Part shown: one piece after another, positions 38,582-49,700 of the stretch
How positions within the stretch are numbered: position 1 is the first letter of the stretch
How the letters are laid out: each line of letters begins with the position of its first letter
Source of the DNA: Sitta carolinensis
Lineage: Eukaryota; Chordata; Aves; Passeriformes; Sittidae
Reading direction: 5' to 3'
Length of the DNA stretch: 64,000 bases
Assembly: GCA_032173965.1 (NCBI GenBank)
Contig: JAVUNC010000019.1
Span: forward strand, 7,006,501-7,070,500
The notes under the pieces: generated by a model
The model's input: the letters and a program-made list of their open reading frames with translations, nothing else
Databases searched by the model: none
Told to the model about the DNA's origin: nothing
Made by a program: the position numbers and the translations under genes

Positions 38582-41500
38582 TCTTTCCAGATAGGCTGTT
38601 AAAATGATTCACCTTCTGGAGATGTTTGCTTCCTTCCATGGAGTACAGCAGGAGAAGTAACAACTACCTCAGACTGAACACCCAGATCTTAATTAGGATG
38701 GAGGCAGCTTAGCATGCTAGCCCAGTGCCAGGGTGGGAGGTGGCATCACAGGGTCTGAAGCTTTTGGGGTCTTTTATTCCAGGGTCTGGAGATTTTACTG
38801 GCTCTCTGGGTAAAACTCAGCCAAATAAACCATTTCCTCTCACAGCAGTGGCTCTGGAGACTTCTTAGATCAGGTTTCCTCAAAAGTGACTGCTGCTGTG
38901 TCACACCAGGAAACCTCCCTGTAGACAGATGTCTAAGGTTTGTTGGAAGAGACAGGTATGGAAAGTCACTGATGGCAAGTCCCTATAAAGAATGAAATTC
39001 TCACTTAAGTTAAATATACTTCATGCATTCTGTGGCCAATCCTATTTTACAGAGGTCAGGAATAGTTACAGAGGTTTAGTTGCTCAGATCAAGTGAGGCA
39101 GAGCTAGGAACTCCTGGAGAAATTGCTTGGGCTGCCACTGAGAAAAAAAGTAGAAAGGATTCTGTATGGAAAGGAGCACAGGGAGAAGGTGCAGTCTGTG
39201 AAACATGTTGCAGCAAACAGGCAGCTGAGAAAGGCCCTGGAATGGGCCAGGATAGCTCAGGAGTCCATCTGGGAGCAGCAGTGGGGTGCATGGTAGCACG
39301 CAGCACGACTTTCCCCTGCCCCATATGAATGCCCACAGCCTCTTCCCTCCTCCACACACAGGCAACCACATCAGACCCAGCCAGGAATCCACATCTGAGT
39401 GCTGCAGATTTGGGCAAATCCCATTTCAGATCAGCTGAGAGCCCCACGGATAGAGACAGGTCATGAGACTGCCCACTACAAAGCCCCTTTGTGCTTGAGT
39501 GCAGGGGATATTAGCCCCAGCAGGATCTGCTGAGCCTGGCACGGACTGAAGAGCCCTTCAGTCCTACTGTCAGAGCAAGCTTAGGCATGAGACCTGCTCT
39601 AAAGCTGCCTCTGCTCCCCTCTTGTGAAGGTATCCCAAATCTCAGCAGCGGGAAGGTTACTGGACTAAACCCAGCAAATCAATGTCAGAAAGTGCCAATT
39701 CCTCAGCAGGCTGAGCAGAGGGTGAAGCAAGCTGTGGGCACTGGGGCAGGGGAGGGCAGGGCACTGAGTGGCAAATTCCACATGCACACAGACACACACA
39801 CAGAGCCTTCTAGGCACACTGGGAAGAGATTTCCCACCCGAGGGAACATGGAAAGCAGCTCCACCTCCACTGCTTGCCCCACCACCCACCTTCAGCCAGG
39901 TCACCTCCACCCTGGGGGACCCAGCCTTGCTGTCACCTGGCCACAAAGCAGGTTTTGAGCAGGGGAAGTGTGACTGCAGCTCTCGTGGCAGCAGGGGTCA
40001 GTCCTCACCCCTGCAGGTGCACCCACGGAAGGCTTGGCAGTGCTGGCAACAACTGCAGTGGAAAAGAGCTGTCAAACACTGCTCAGGAAGGCTCCTGCTT
40101 GGCAAATATTTGTTGAGCTGATTGTAACCTGCCTGGCTCATACCTCTGAATGCAGAGAACCTATGGGGAAGAGCTCAAAGCCCTGCAATACAGCCACCCT
40201 TTTTCCCTGCCCCAGCACAGCTGGAGAAAGCTGCAAACCTGAGCCATCTCCTCTTCCCAGCTGAGCTGTCCTCAGCATGGAGAGCGGCAGGAGCAGGCTG
40301 TGACACACTGGGATTACATCCCTGTGTTTCCCCTTGTGCTGATCCTCACCTTTGCAGAGCCAAAGGCACTGGCCCATGCAGCCCTGGAGGAGGTGGGAAG
40401 CTGCCTGGCTGTAGCTGGATGAGGCTCTGGCTGCTGCTCCATCCCTGCAGCTTGCAGCAGAGATGCAGGCTGTGTGCATGAGGGTCCCAGCATCATGTGC
40501 ATACAGCAGGTGGCCACGAGCACCCCTGGCAAGGATGTTTGGGAGAGAGGCAGGACACACTCTGGGACAGATAGGGCAGGAAATACCTGGGATCCTGAAC
40601 AGGCTGAGGGCAGAATAAAGAAGGAAGCACTGAAAATGAAAGCAGAGCTGCTTGACATTTTCATGCTTGGCTTCTGACATCCTCTCCCTCTCATACACTT
40701 GACTTCCTTGCTTATTTTTATCAGATGAAGCTGATGGTCGCTGCTACGGTAACCCTGTGTGGTTAGAGCTCTGGCAGCACTGAGTGCTCAGTGCATGCTT
40801 CCTTTGTGGCTTGTGCAGTTTTCCCACCCCTCCGGACTCTCAGAACAGTGTGTTTGACTTTGTTATGCTCAGCTGCCTGTTGTGGTGGGCGGAGGTTCAC
40901 CCCTCCAGGCTCTGTTCCCTTGCCCATCAGCCACTGCTGTCTTCCATCTCTTCTTGTCCTGTCTTTGTTGTCTTCGGTGGGCAATGTACAGGTCACTGAC
41001 CCCAAGCATGGGGCTGGGGGGTTTTGTTTTAATGTGGATAAAGCACAAGACAACTCTCATAGAGTTGATAACATGGTGTGGATGAAAAAGCTTCTTTGAC
41101 AGGAAAGGTCTGATTTGAAACAACAACAACAAAAAATTACTTCTCTTTGGTTTGACCCCAATCCTTCCTCTTTTAGCCATCATAGGGAAGGTGAGACCAG
41201 AGAATAAAGGAATCTCTTCCCCAGCTGGTCTGTCACCAGTCCTGGCACCCAGCCTGCTACCCCAGGCTTTCATCTTATGCTGGGGCCATCAGCACAGCAT
41301 GACACAGTCGAGCCCTACTCATTTTTACCTCCAGGAGAACGTCCACTGAGCAAAGGTTGGGAGCTGCAGAGGTCAGTGGGTGCCCCAGGGTATGTCCTGG
41401 CCACATTTCCAGTTCTTCAGGCATGAAACCATGGAGCCACAAGGCCCTTTGGCAGAGCAGCTCTCCACTATGACACCTAACAACCCCAACCACTGTGCCT

Positions 41501-44269
41501 TCCCTTGCTTTGCAGCAGCAACTGTTCTCTCCATCCCAGCTCATCATCACATAAACACACAATGCTCCCACCAGTCCCAGACATTTCCTGGGTGAAGCAG
41601 GTTTCTCTGCACTCAGTTCCTCACTAGGTGATGGGCATGAAGCCACTTCCCTCCTGCTCCTAAAAACAGCACTCATAAACCTTCATTTGTGTAAGGATGG
41701 GTTTGAGCTTAGCTCAGCAGAGCTGCTCTCCAGCCAGGCTTGCACAGCCCTTGTTGCAGGTGGATGGTCACTGGGGCTGTAGGAAGTGACACGTTTGTAA
41801 CTCAAGTGGCTCAAAGCCAATGACACTGTGCTACTGACACTGCTGGCCTCCAGGAAAGCCCGGGATGGGCCATGCCTCCAGGGATGTCCCACAGGCTGCC
41901 CTCCTGCTGCAGAGACACTGACACAGACATTGCTGACTGTGGGGACACAGGCAGCTGCATAACCAAACTCTGCTGTGCTTCTCTCAGACCCAGACACAGA
42001 GCTTTGCCATCCAAACACCAGCAGGAAGGCATCACTTGGACCACGGAACACCCAGAGCTTTTCTCCTCAAGTAGGGATTATGGGATAGTAATTCCTCTTG
42101 TTTATATAAAGATGTGTGGTGCTCAGGATTGCTTTATGAGAGCTCAGAGCATGTGCATTACAGGCTGTTGCTCCTTGCATCCCTTGGTTTTTTCCAGGTG
42201 ACTAGATTTGTAGATTTGAGGATTGTGTTTTAGCTTTGATCGTGCTTCAAGGCATCTCAAAGCAGATCAGCATTACAAGGATGAAAACTCCATGTCCTCA
42301 TTGGCTGAGAACTTCCTTCTGGGATTAAAACTGGAAGAAGACACCTCACCTGAAAGAAAATTCAGTTTCTCCTGTTGCTTGAAATGATAAAGAGTATGGT
42401 TACACTAGAGCATGACTCCAACCTGCACCAAGGGACCTGTTCTAAGGAGGGGCTGCTCCCCACATGCAGTGCTGCTGAATTATCTTTGCACTCCCACAGA
42501 GCAAGAATTTTTCCAGTCTACACCGAAATGTTGGCAAAGTCAGATGCCAGCAATTCATGTGCAAAGGATGAAGTGACTGTGGGCTTTGATGAAGGCGAAC
42601 AGAAGCAGGGGCACACTGAACACTACAAATGAAATATCTGGGAGAGTGAACACAGGCTGAAGTAAGCTTGCTGTGTCATCAGTTTCAACAACAGGGCAAA
42701 ACTTTGGGGAGGACAAATGCCTCAGGTTTAAATGTGAGCCAGGAGAAACATTGTTCTGTGTGCAAAGAGAGGTCCTTATGCCACCCATCATTTTTTTGGG
42801 ACGACTAAGGCTCACCCATTCAGCAGCAAGCCCATTTTTATTTGATGATCCAAATCCTAGTTTGGCCACAATAGCTGGAGTCAAGGAGCAGGAAAGAGCC
42901 TCCTTCCCACCAGCACTGCTCCAGGCTGACACAAGGCAGACCCCTGGCTGAGCAAGCCCCACTCAGAGGCCACCCGTTCTGGTCTCACCCCAAACCAGGA
43001 TGATACATCAGGATTCATTCTTCATTATGATGTGAGCCTGGAAAACCTGTTGGTGTGAAGGCCATGGATGCAGCAAAGCTCAATACATTTGCAGTTTCCC
43101 TAACCAGTGCTGTATTTTAAACAAAAATGCTCTGGGTCAAGAATAAACATCTTCACTGATTTCAGACCAGCACATCTGGTGGTCTCAGAAACCCTGCAGC
43201 AGCTTCTACAAGGCAAGCAACTCTGTGCCCGAGGAGGAAATCAAAGCACCTCTGCTAGAGGTTGACTGAAGAAAAGGAGATATTATAATAATATTGCATT
43301 TGTTTCCGTGGCATAAAATATCCATGAGGGTTGAGCACAATACAATTCATCTTTGAACTGTGGGGCTCACACTGAGCATGCCCTCAGTTCAAGCATTAAA
43401 TGGAAGGGTCATTAGTTAGTGTATTTAAACTAGCTTCATGTAAACATAACGCTCCAGCCTCAGCTGGGCTTGTTTGCCTAGGTTAGATTAGAGTGTTAGC
43501 TGCCAAATCACAGGAACTTCTATCCATGTACCTTAAAGATATGGGTATTCCAGGGTATTTGCTTCTTATCATTGGGTTTAGCGGAAAATTTAATCCCATT
43601 AAGTACACAACTCAAATTGCTGAATCCTGGCACGGTCAGACTTCTACAGCCAGAACAGTGCCCTGGGAGCAGAGAAGCTCAGACTCACACTCAGAAATGC
43701 CATTTCCCCCAGCAGCACCACAAACTGCAGAACACAGCCACAGGTGAATGACAAGACAACTACTCAGGAGGCTGTTGGTCTCTAGACCCAAAATGGCCAA
43801 CAGAGGCAATGCCAGGTAGCTCAGGTGAGACCCTACGTGCACACAGCAAGGCAAGGCTTGTGTTCATGGGTGCTGCTCAGGGCAGGAAAGAGCACTCACT
43901 GGGAATGTGACTAACAGCAGCTGTGAATAGCTTCCACTCTCCCTTACTTCATGTTCTGTAAGGATAGATAAGGGGCTAGATGTAAGTGACAGATAGAAAT
44001 ACATATTTTTTTTTCAAGAACAAATAAGCTGGAACAGCAGTTTGCTTCTGCAAACACAGCAATGCTTTCATACAGCAATGAGCAACCACAGGAAGATGGA
44101 AGGCAAAGGTGCTGCCCCTCTAATTGACATAGGTTTCCAATACCATAGGGCACGATGTAAAGCCAGCCACCAGTACAAAACCAGCATCTCCAGGCTCAAC
44201 TGATAGCCATCATCTGGAAGGCTGACCATCCCATCCCCCTTTCACAGTAAAAACAAAGCCAGTATATTT
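38582..44269. other. Intergenic DNA immediately downstream of LBH
   Basis: The stretch runs from the CR1 at 38.1-38.6 kb to the LBH cleavage site. No gene recognised on either strand; frames of up to 186 codons have no recognisable similarity. Nothing else distinct was seen. Confidence 0.65.
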
Positions 44270-44286
44270 GGAAAGCATTTTCAAAC

Positions 44287-44292
44287 TTTATT
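44287..44292 (-). terminator. LBH: Poly(A) signal AATAAA of LBH
   Basis: The plus strand reads TTTATT, which is AATAAA in transcript sense. It is preceded by TGTA and followed about 20-40 bases later by TTTGTTTTTACTGTG, a normal U/GU-rich downstream element. Cleavage is expected around 44265-44275. The hexamer overlaps an exact Pumilio-type octamer. Confidence 0.75.
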
Positions 44293-44296
44293 TACA
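44289..44296 (-). promoter_or_regulatory. Pumilio-type element UGUAAAUA overlapping the poly(A) signal
   Basis: In transcript sense the sequence is TGTAAATAAAG. TGTAAATA is an exact match to the Pumilio recognition consensus UGUANAUA, and its last four bases are the first four of AATAAA. That the motif is present is directly seen; that it is bound is inference. Confidence 0.4.
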
Positions 44297-46534
44297 ACTG
44301 TCACAGTGACAAAAATGTAGTTTGAAAAAAATGCTAGCTTCTCCCTGAGGCTCAAAAAAGAATTACAGAAATATAGAATGGATATCATACAACAGGAGGA
44401 GTTTTACTGGAGTGCTTTGTTCTTTAGATACGTTCAACAACAAATAGAAATATATACAATACTTCCAAAAAAGGATGCAGACAGAAATATGCAAGTCTTT
44501 AGGGCAGACAGCAGGTTTGAAGTCCAAGGATTGTCATCTCACTGCTGCCCAAATGGTAATATCTTTGATATAGAGCTTTGACTTGGTGGTACAGATGGTA
44601 GAGACCAATAGAGAGTAACACTTAGAAATAAGACGACTGGCTGGTATGCAGGTGTACAAGCTCACTCCAGTAAGACAGCAAGACTAGAACAAGTGTTACA
44701 GACACAACAGCTGAATCCATCGCTAGAGAAAATGGTATCACCACATCATGGCCGTTGGGTGATCAACCATGCACCAGGGTGGGCAGGGAGAGTGTCAGAC
44801 TGGGTCTGTGTGGCTGGACCAGAGGCCAGCTGCAGTGTAGGAACACTGAATTTCTCCTGCTTTGTGCTAACTCATCTCCAAACTCTGGTCTGTCCAAAAT
44901 AGTTACACAGAGCTGATAAATTATTGCCATTATGTTGAAACACAAGCAAGACAAGACTAAAACAATCCTGCCAATATGTTAAAAGCAGTTCCCAAACCCC
45001 ACCAGCGTTTAACTACTCATGAGGTATTAAAAATACAAATACACACATGTCCAAACAGATTTTAAAAATGGAACCAGTTATAAGCAAAGGGGGGTGGCAT
45101 TGGGATTACTATGGAAGTTTGGTTAAGGCCTTGACATTTCTTTTTCTCTTCCATGACCCCAGATTTGGTTTAGGTGGAAACTGCTCTCATCCTATCCCAA
45201 GACTGACTGGCTCCCAAGCTGGTCCCCAAAGTTGCAAGATCATCCCTTTCCAGGAAAGCAGCAGGTTACCCTGTCTGGCAGCAGACTGGCCTTCTCCTTG
45301 AGGCAGGATATGGTGAAGAGAGGACAACCCCAGACTTCACATGACAGCCTGCACTTCTTTAAAACGATCACAAATGTTTCACCCTCTCTAAGAAGCGGGA
45401 ACACACCTTGTCTCAGGACACCCAGGCTAATCCTCTCCCAGCAGACCCCATCCTGCAAACCCCTCTGGTGAGCCACACTAGATCTGGTGTTTTGTCTTTG
45501 GATGATCCCCAGGTCTGGCAGCCCTCCCCACCAGCCCGTCTTGCACTGAGGAAGCCCTGCAGTACAAAGCTGGAGGAGAACCTCCCCACCCCAGCCCCCT
45601 CGAGCCCACTGACCAGCAAGTGAAGAGACACAAAACCCTACAACCACAAGGACACCAAGGCCTTGAGGCATAAATCTCCACCCTTGGGCTTGGGGCACCA
45701 TACAAGACGAGACCATCCACAGCAGCCTCAGCAAATAGGAGAGAAAAATCTGAGGTGTTCAACCCTACATGAGCTCTTGCTGCAGACAGAAGCACCTTTT
45801 TACATCCAATGCACATCACCTCATACCACCTGCAAGATAAGCTAGGGCGTCGCAGGAGAGATGACAAGCAGCAGCCTAACGCTATCCTGCTAATACAGCT
45901 GCTCAGCATTGAAGAGTCCAAAGGCAAACAGGGGGAGAAAGTAACTTTGGGGAAAAGTGGCTGGAAAACAGGCTCAACAGCGAGAGCAAGAAACCAGACT
46001 ACTCCTATGGACACTCACCTTACCCTAGGAGGTGCTGAACTAGGGAGAGCTACAGGCCCCTTGTCACTAGATCATTTAGCCATGCTTCGCTATGAACACC
46101 CTTCCACCCCCCAACACACAAAATGGAAGCTGTAAGAAAGGCAAATCTGAGATATTTTGGCTTTGTTCTCATGCTTTTAGCCAGAGGCAGCTCCCAGCCA
46201 AACGCTGCCACCTCCAACTTTCCTCCCCCTTCCCAAGCTCCCCCTCCAGCAGTCCTCGTGTGGTCACCCTCTGCCATGTGCTTGGAATTTCACTGCTGCC
46301 GCCTCGGAAAAATACAGATAATGATCTCGAGAACAGCAAACATTTCTCTGTGTTACTTCCTTCCTTCCTCAGGAGGTCTGGTGACACCGAGGGCTTCAGT
46401 TCTCGATACAGAGAATACAAAAAACTAAGATCTCGCAGGTGCAAAATTGAACTTGTCTTTTTAAAAAGACTTTCAAAGAAAGTGTGGCTCTTCCTTCAGA
46501 AGGGTGCGGTCCCTTGCCTTTCCTCAGATGCCAT

Positions 46535-46735
46535 TTATTGCTCCTTGTTGTCCTTCTTTGCATCTTCACAGTTTTCTTCCTCCTCTTCCTCATCCTCCTC
46601 CTGCACGAGGAACTCCTCAGGCGGCCATCTCAGCTCCCCGCTCTCCACGTCGCCCTCCGTGGGCTCCACCACGATGGAGGGCAGGCGGTCCTTCAGCTTA
46701 CAGTAACGATCAAAGTCAGAGGGGTCGGGGAAGAT
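46535..46735 (-). CDS. LBH: LBH coding exon 3 (residues 44-109, stop)
   Basis: The acceptor reads CTCTTTCAG immediately before 46735, and the first codon is Ile44 of IFPDPSDF. The exon carries the most conserved part of the family (KLKDRLPSIVVEPTEG, then ESGELRWPPEEFLVQ), the acidic tract at residues 89-97, and a Lys/Asn/Glu-rich tail ending KEQ. The TAA stop is at 46537-46535. The reading frame stays open upstream into the intron, giving an apparent extra N-terminus that begins MQPLSQ; this is intronic read-through, not protein. Confidence 0.98.
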   Translation of the reverse strand: MFPDPSDFDRYCKLKDRLPSIVVEPTEGDVESGELRWPPEEFLVQEEDEEEEEENCEDAKKDNKEQ

Positions 46736-49700
46736 CTGAAAGAGCCAAGGAACAGCCTGTGAGAGGGGCTGCACTCACACAGTCTCAGCCAGAACCCAGC
46801 TCGAGACATTTAGGTCTCCAGGGCAGACTAGTCTGGACACAGAGTCAACCACTGAGTGATGGGAATACTCTTGAAGTTGTAAATAACCTTTTCAAGTCTC
46901 CAAGTAATGGAAATGAGCACTGCCCAAGAGGCTCCTGAAGCACGCGCTTGCTTGGATAGCACTCAGCAAATAGGTCTCTGCCCTTTTGGATATTTGTCCA
47001 AATGCCTCGCCCCCCCACCACCCCTGCTTTTGCATTAATGCTCCAGAGTTTGCACACAGAGCTATCTCGATGAGAGAATCTGAGCTCTCATTTCCTGCTG
47101 CTGCTCAGGAGAGAACAGGCTGGTTCTCCAGGCTCTGCTGCTGGGAGGCAGGAGCCTCACGGCAGCCAGGGCTAGAGCAGCCCAGACCCTTGCAGCAAGG
47201 GCCTGTGTCTGCTATCACTCCAGGGCCACACTGCCAGCCTGAAATAGCTCAGCTGCATTTTAGAGATGATTCTGGCAGTACTCTGCACACTCCAGCTACC
47301 ATACATCAGCAGGACACTCTTTACAGAAGGGCTGGGGACTGGGCTGTATTTCTTCAGGAAAGGGGCACCTGTGGCACAGCCAGCAGTTATGCACTCCATT
47401 TCTCATGCAGTGAATGCAAGGGCTCCTTGCTCTCCAGCCCCTCAAGGTGCACCTCACCCATTCCCTCCCACATGCATGCACAGGCTTGTGCAGTGCAGCA
47501 GCACCAGGGCTCATACTCACTGGTAATGCCAATGATGAACACTTTGACCCTACTAGGAACTGAGGCAAAGCGTAAGTAAAGGAAAAAAGCTGCTGGTGCA
47601 GTGTTAGCAGCAGCTCTGCAGTACTAGGTCCAAATGTGAACAGAAAAGGTTGTGTTAATTGTGGGTAACTTGCTGGGGGAACAGCTTCAAAGCCCAGCTC
47701 ATCCAGAAGGGATGATAAAATCCACTTGCTACATCAGACCGCCTGGTTAGTAGCCAGAAGATTAAACAACCACCACCTGCTATTTCAAACAATTTTATCA
47801 GAGTGCCCATTTCACATTAGAGTTGCATTTAAACAGCCCAAAGAAGAAAATGACAAAATGCATTCTCTCCTTGAGGCTGTAGGCCAGGTGAGAAGTCATG
47901 TGGCTGTACTTTTCTTTGAACATCATCTGCACGCAGTGAGTTGCAAGAGCATCCTTGCGGGGAGCAGCACTGCCAGCCTTGGCCTCAGCCTGAGAGCAAG
48001 ATCTGATCTGCTTTGATCTTTGTGGTTCCAGTTACAAAAGCAGGCTCCCCCATCCAGGAGCCCTGAGCAATAACCATGAGGCCTCATTCTCCTTGTGCCA
48101 ATCATGTGGGTATTCACCACCCCGGCCACAAAAGGTGAAATAACATCCTTTCAGCTCCTTCTTCAGCCTAGCAACTATTAGCTACAGCATCACCTCCTAG
48201 GCAATAGTCAGTCTTCTACTGCTCATCCTCATTTCTCTTTCACACCCAAAGCCTTGTGGCAACTGGATTGAGAAAGCCACCGGGCTGGTACCTAATGCAA
48301 ATGCAGGCAAGGTAAGAGAAGGTAATGCACAAATCGGGGGCTGTTTGCACGTGATCATCTGGTCCCCAGGATGGTGGTACCAGAGTCCAGCTCCCACCAT
48401 CCGCATTTTTCAGGTACACGAGAGCAGCTGAGGGTCCTTTGAACACAGCCACATCAACCTGGTCATTGCAGGGTGATCTACTTGCTATTAGTCACACCCG
48501 GCATCAGGGAGACAGCAGCTGTCTCTGGGAGCTTTGTGGCTTCTGCTTGGCCAAACAAAATCAGTTTCAGGCACACAGTGCATTACTGAAAATACAGTCA
48601 GTGGCTCTTAAGCTTCAAGTTATCTAAACCCAGGACAGGGAAAAAAATACCCTTGACATTACACGGTTTAGAAGGTTGCAATGGAAAAAAAAGTGTGGTT
48701 CAAGAGGTTACATAAGCTGATAATGTCATGAAAATAGCCTCCTATGGAAGAAAAATAGCAGTACAATAATTAAACTAACCTTTGGCTGCTATTATTTTAA
48801 GCACATTAGGTCAAATTGGAGCAATTTCTTTGAAAATAGCCTGCCAGATTTTTTTTCCAGAAATTAAGTAGTAGTCATTTCCTTACAAACAAATACTCAC
48901 AAAATGTGGTGTGCAGCTTTTTAAAAAAAAAAAAAACAAAAAAACCCTAGCACAATCTTATCTCAAACAGCTGCAGGACAGGCCGAACCCAAGAAGGTCA
49001 GGATTTTTTCCACTAAGTCATGCTTTTTAATCGTTGAGGCAGCATGAAGGGAGATGTTGCAACTGCACTTTGAAGGGGCGTGAACAGTCAATGGAAAAAA
49101 TACAGAAAGGCAGATTTCCTCCAATGTGATGGGCAGGGTGACAGCAGGCCAAGCACAGAGGCCCAAGGAAAAAGGGTTTAAGACTAACTGTACATCTGAG
49201 GAAGCCATGTGAGAATGTTAACCCAGCCAGCCTCCCCATTCCTCTTCGTAGAAAAAGATAAATAAGCACCAGCTCTCTCTGTCCTGCTGTAGTAGTGCCA
49301 TGCTACATTTGTTGGTTCCACAGGCCTAATCTGGTCCCACTCCAGATTTAGACAATAGGGAGAAAAAAGAACCTCCCAAAGTTGCAGCAAACTCCACACA
49401 GGGAATTGCAGCAGCTCAGCTCAGAGCTGGGAGCTGCTCCACGCTCTCCAGCACAGCAGCCAGGACAGCAAGCCCTGTCTCAAGCCTTTCTGCTCACATT
49501 ATCCTGCTTAGGAGCATGGGAGGAAGGCTCTGCACCTCCCTCCCCACAGAGGGAACAGACAGGGGTTAGCTTCTCCCTCTCCTTCATGACAGGGAGCCAC
49601 CTTGTACATGGCTGAGCAGATGGTTTCCCCTGGCCGACCTGGTCACTCGATGTGGGACAAGTGACAGCCAAGTGGTTGTGATGGCTGCCTAAATGCAAAT

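Larger units (their letters stand above)
44270..46534 (-). other. LBH: LBH 3' untranslated region
   Basis: This is the region between the LBH stop and the first convincing polyadenylation site downstream in transcript sense. The 5' limit is certain; the 3' limit is inferred from the AATAAA at 44292-44287 plus downstream T/GT-rich sequence. A length near 2.3 kb fits the long 3' UTR known for vertebrate LBH. The only other canonical hexamer I noticed overlaps the stop codon (46539-46534). No convincing gene is present on the opposite strand; its open frames look like shadows or chance. Confidence 0.75.

Noticed and set aside
40138..40698. 186-codon minus-strand frame with Cys- and Ser-rich composition
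   Set aside because: No family signature, and overlapping frames on both strands are equally long. There are no splice or promoter signals.
42060..42200. TTTATATAAAG stretch considered as an LTR or promoter TATA
   Set aside because: No terminal TG...CA ends, second copy, primer-binding site or CpG island nearby.
46092..46706. 204-codon plus-strand frame overlapping LBH exon 3
   Set aside because: It is the antisense shadow of the LBH exon, with Ser/Pro-rich low-complexity sequence created by the acidic tract read backwards.
46736..46774. N-terminal extension (starting MQPLSQ) on the exon 3 frame
   Set aside because: The extension lies upstream of a clear TTTCAG acceptor. The codons fit intron sequence, and the exon 1-2-3 splice gives the conserved LBH order instead.
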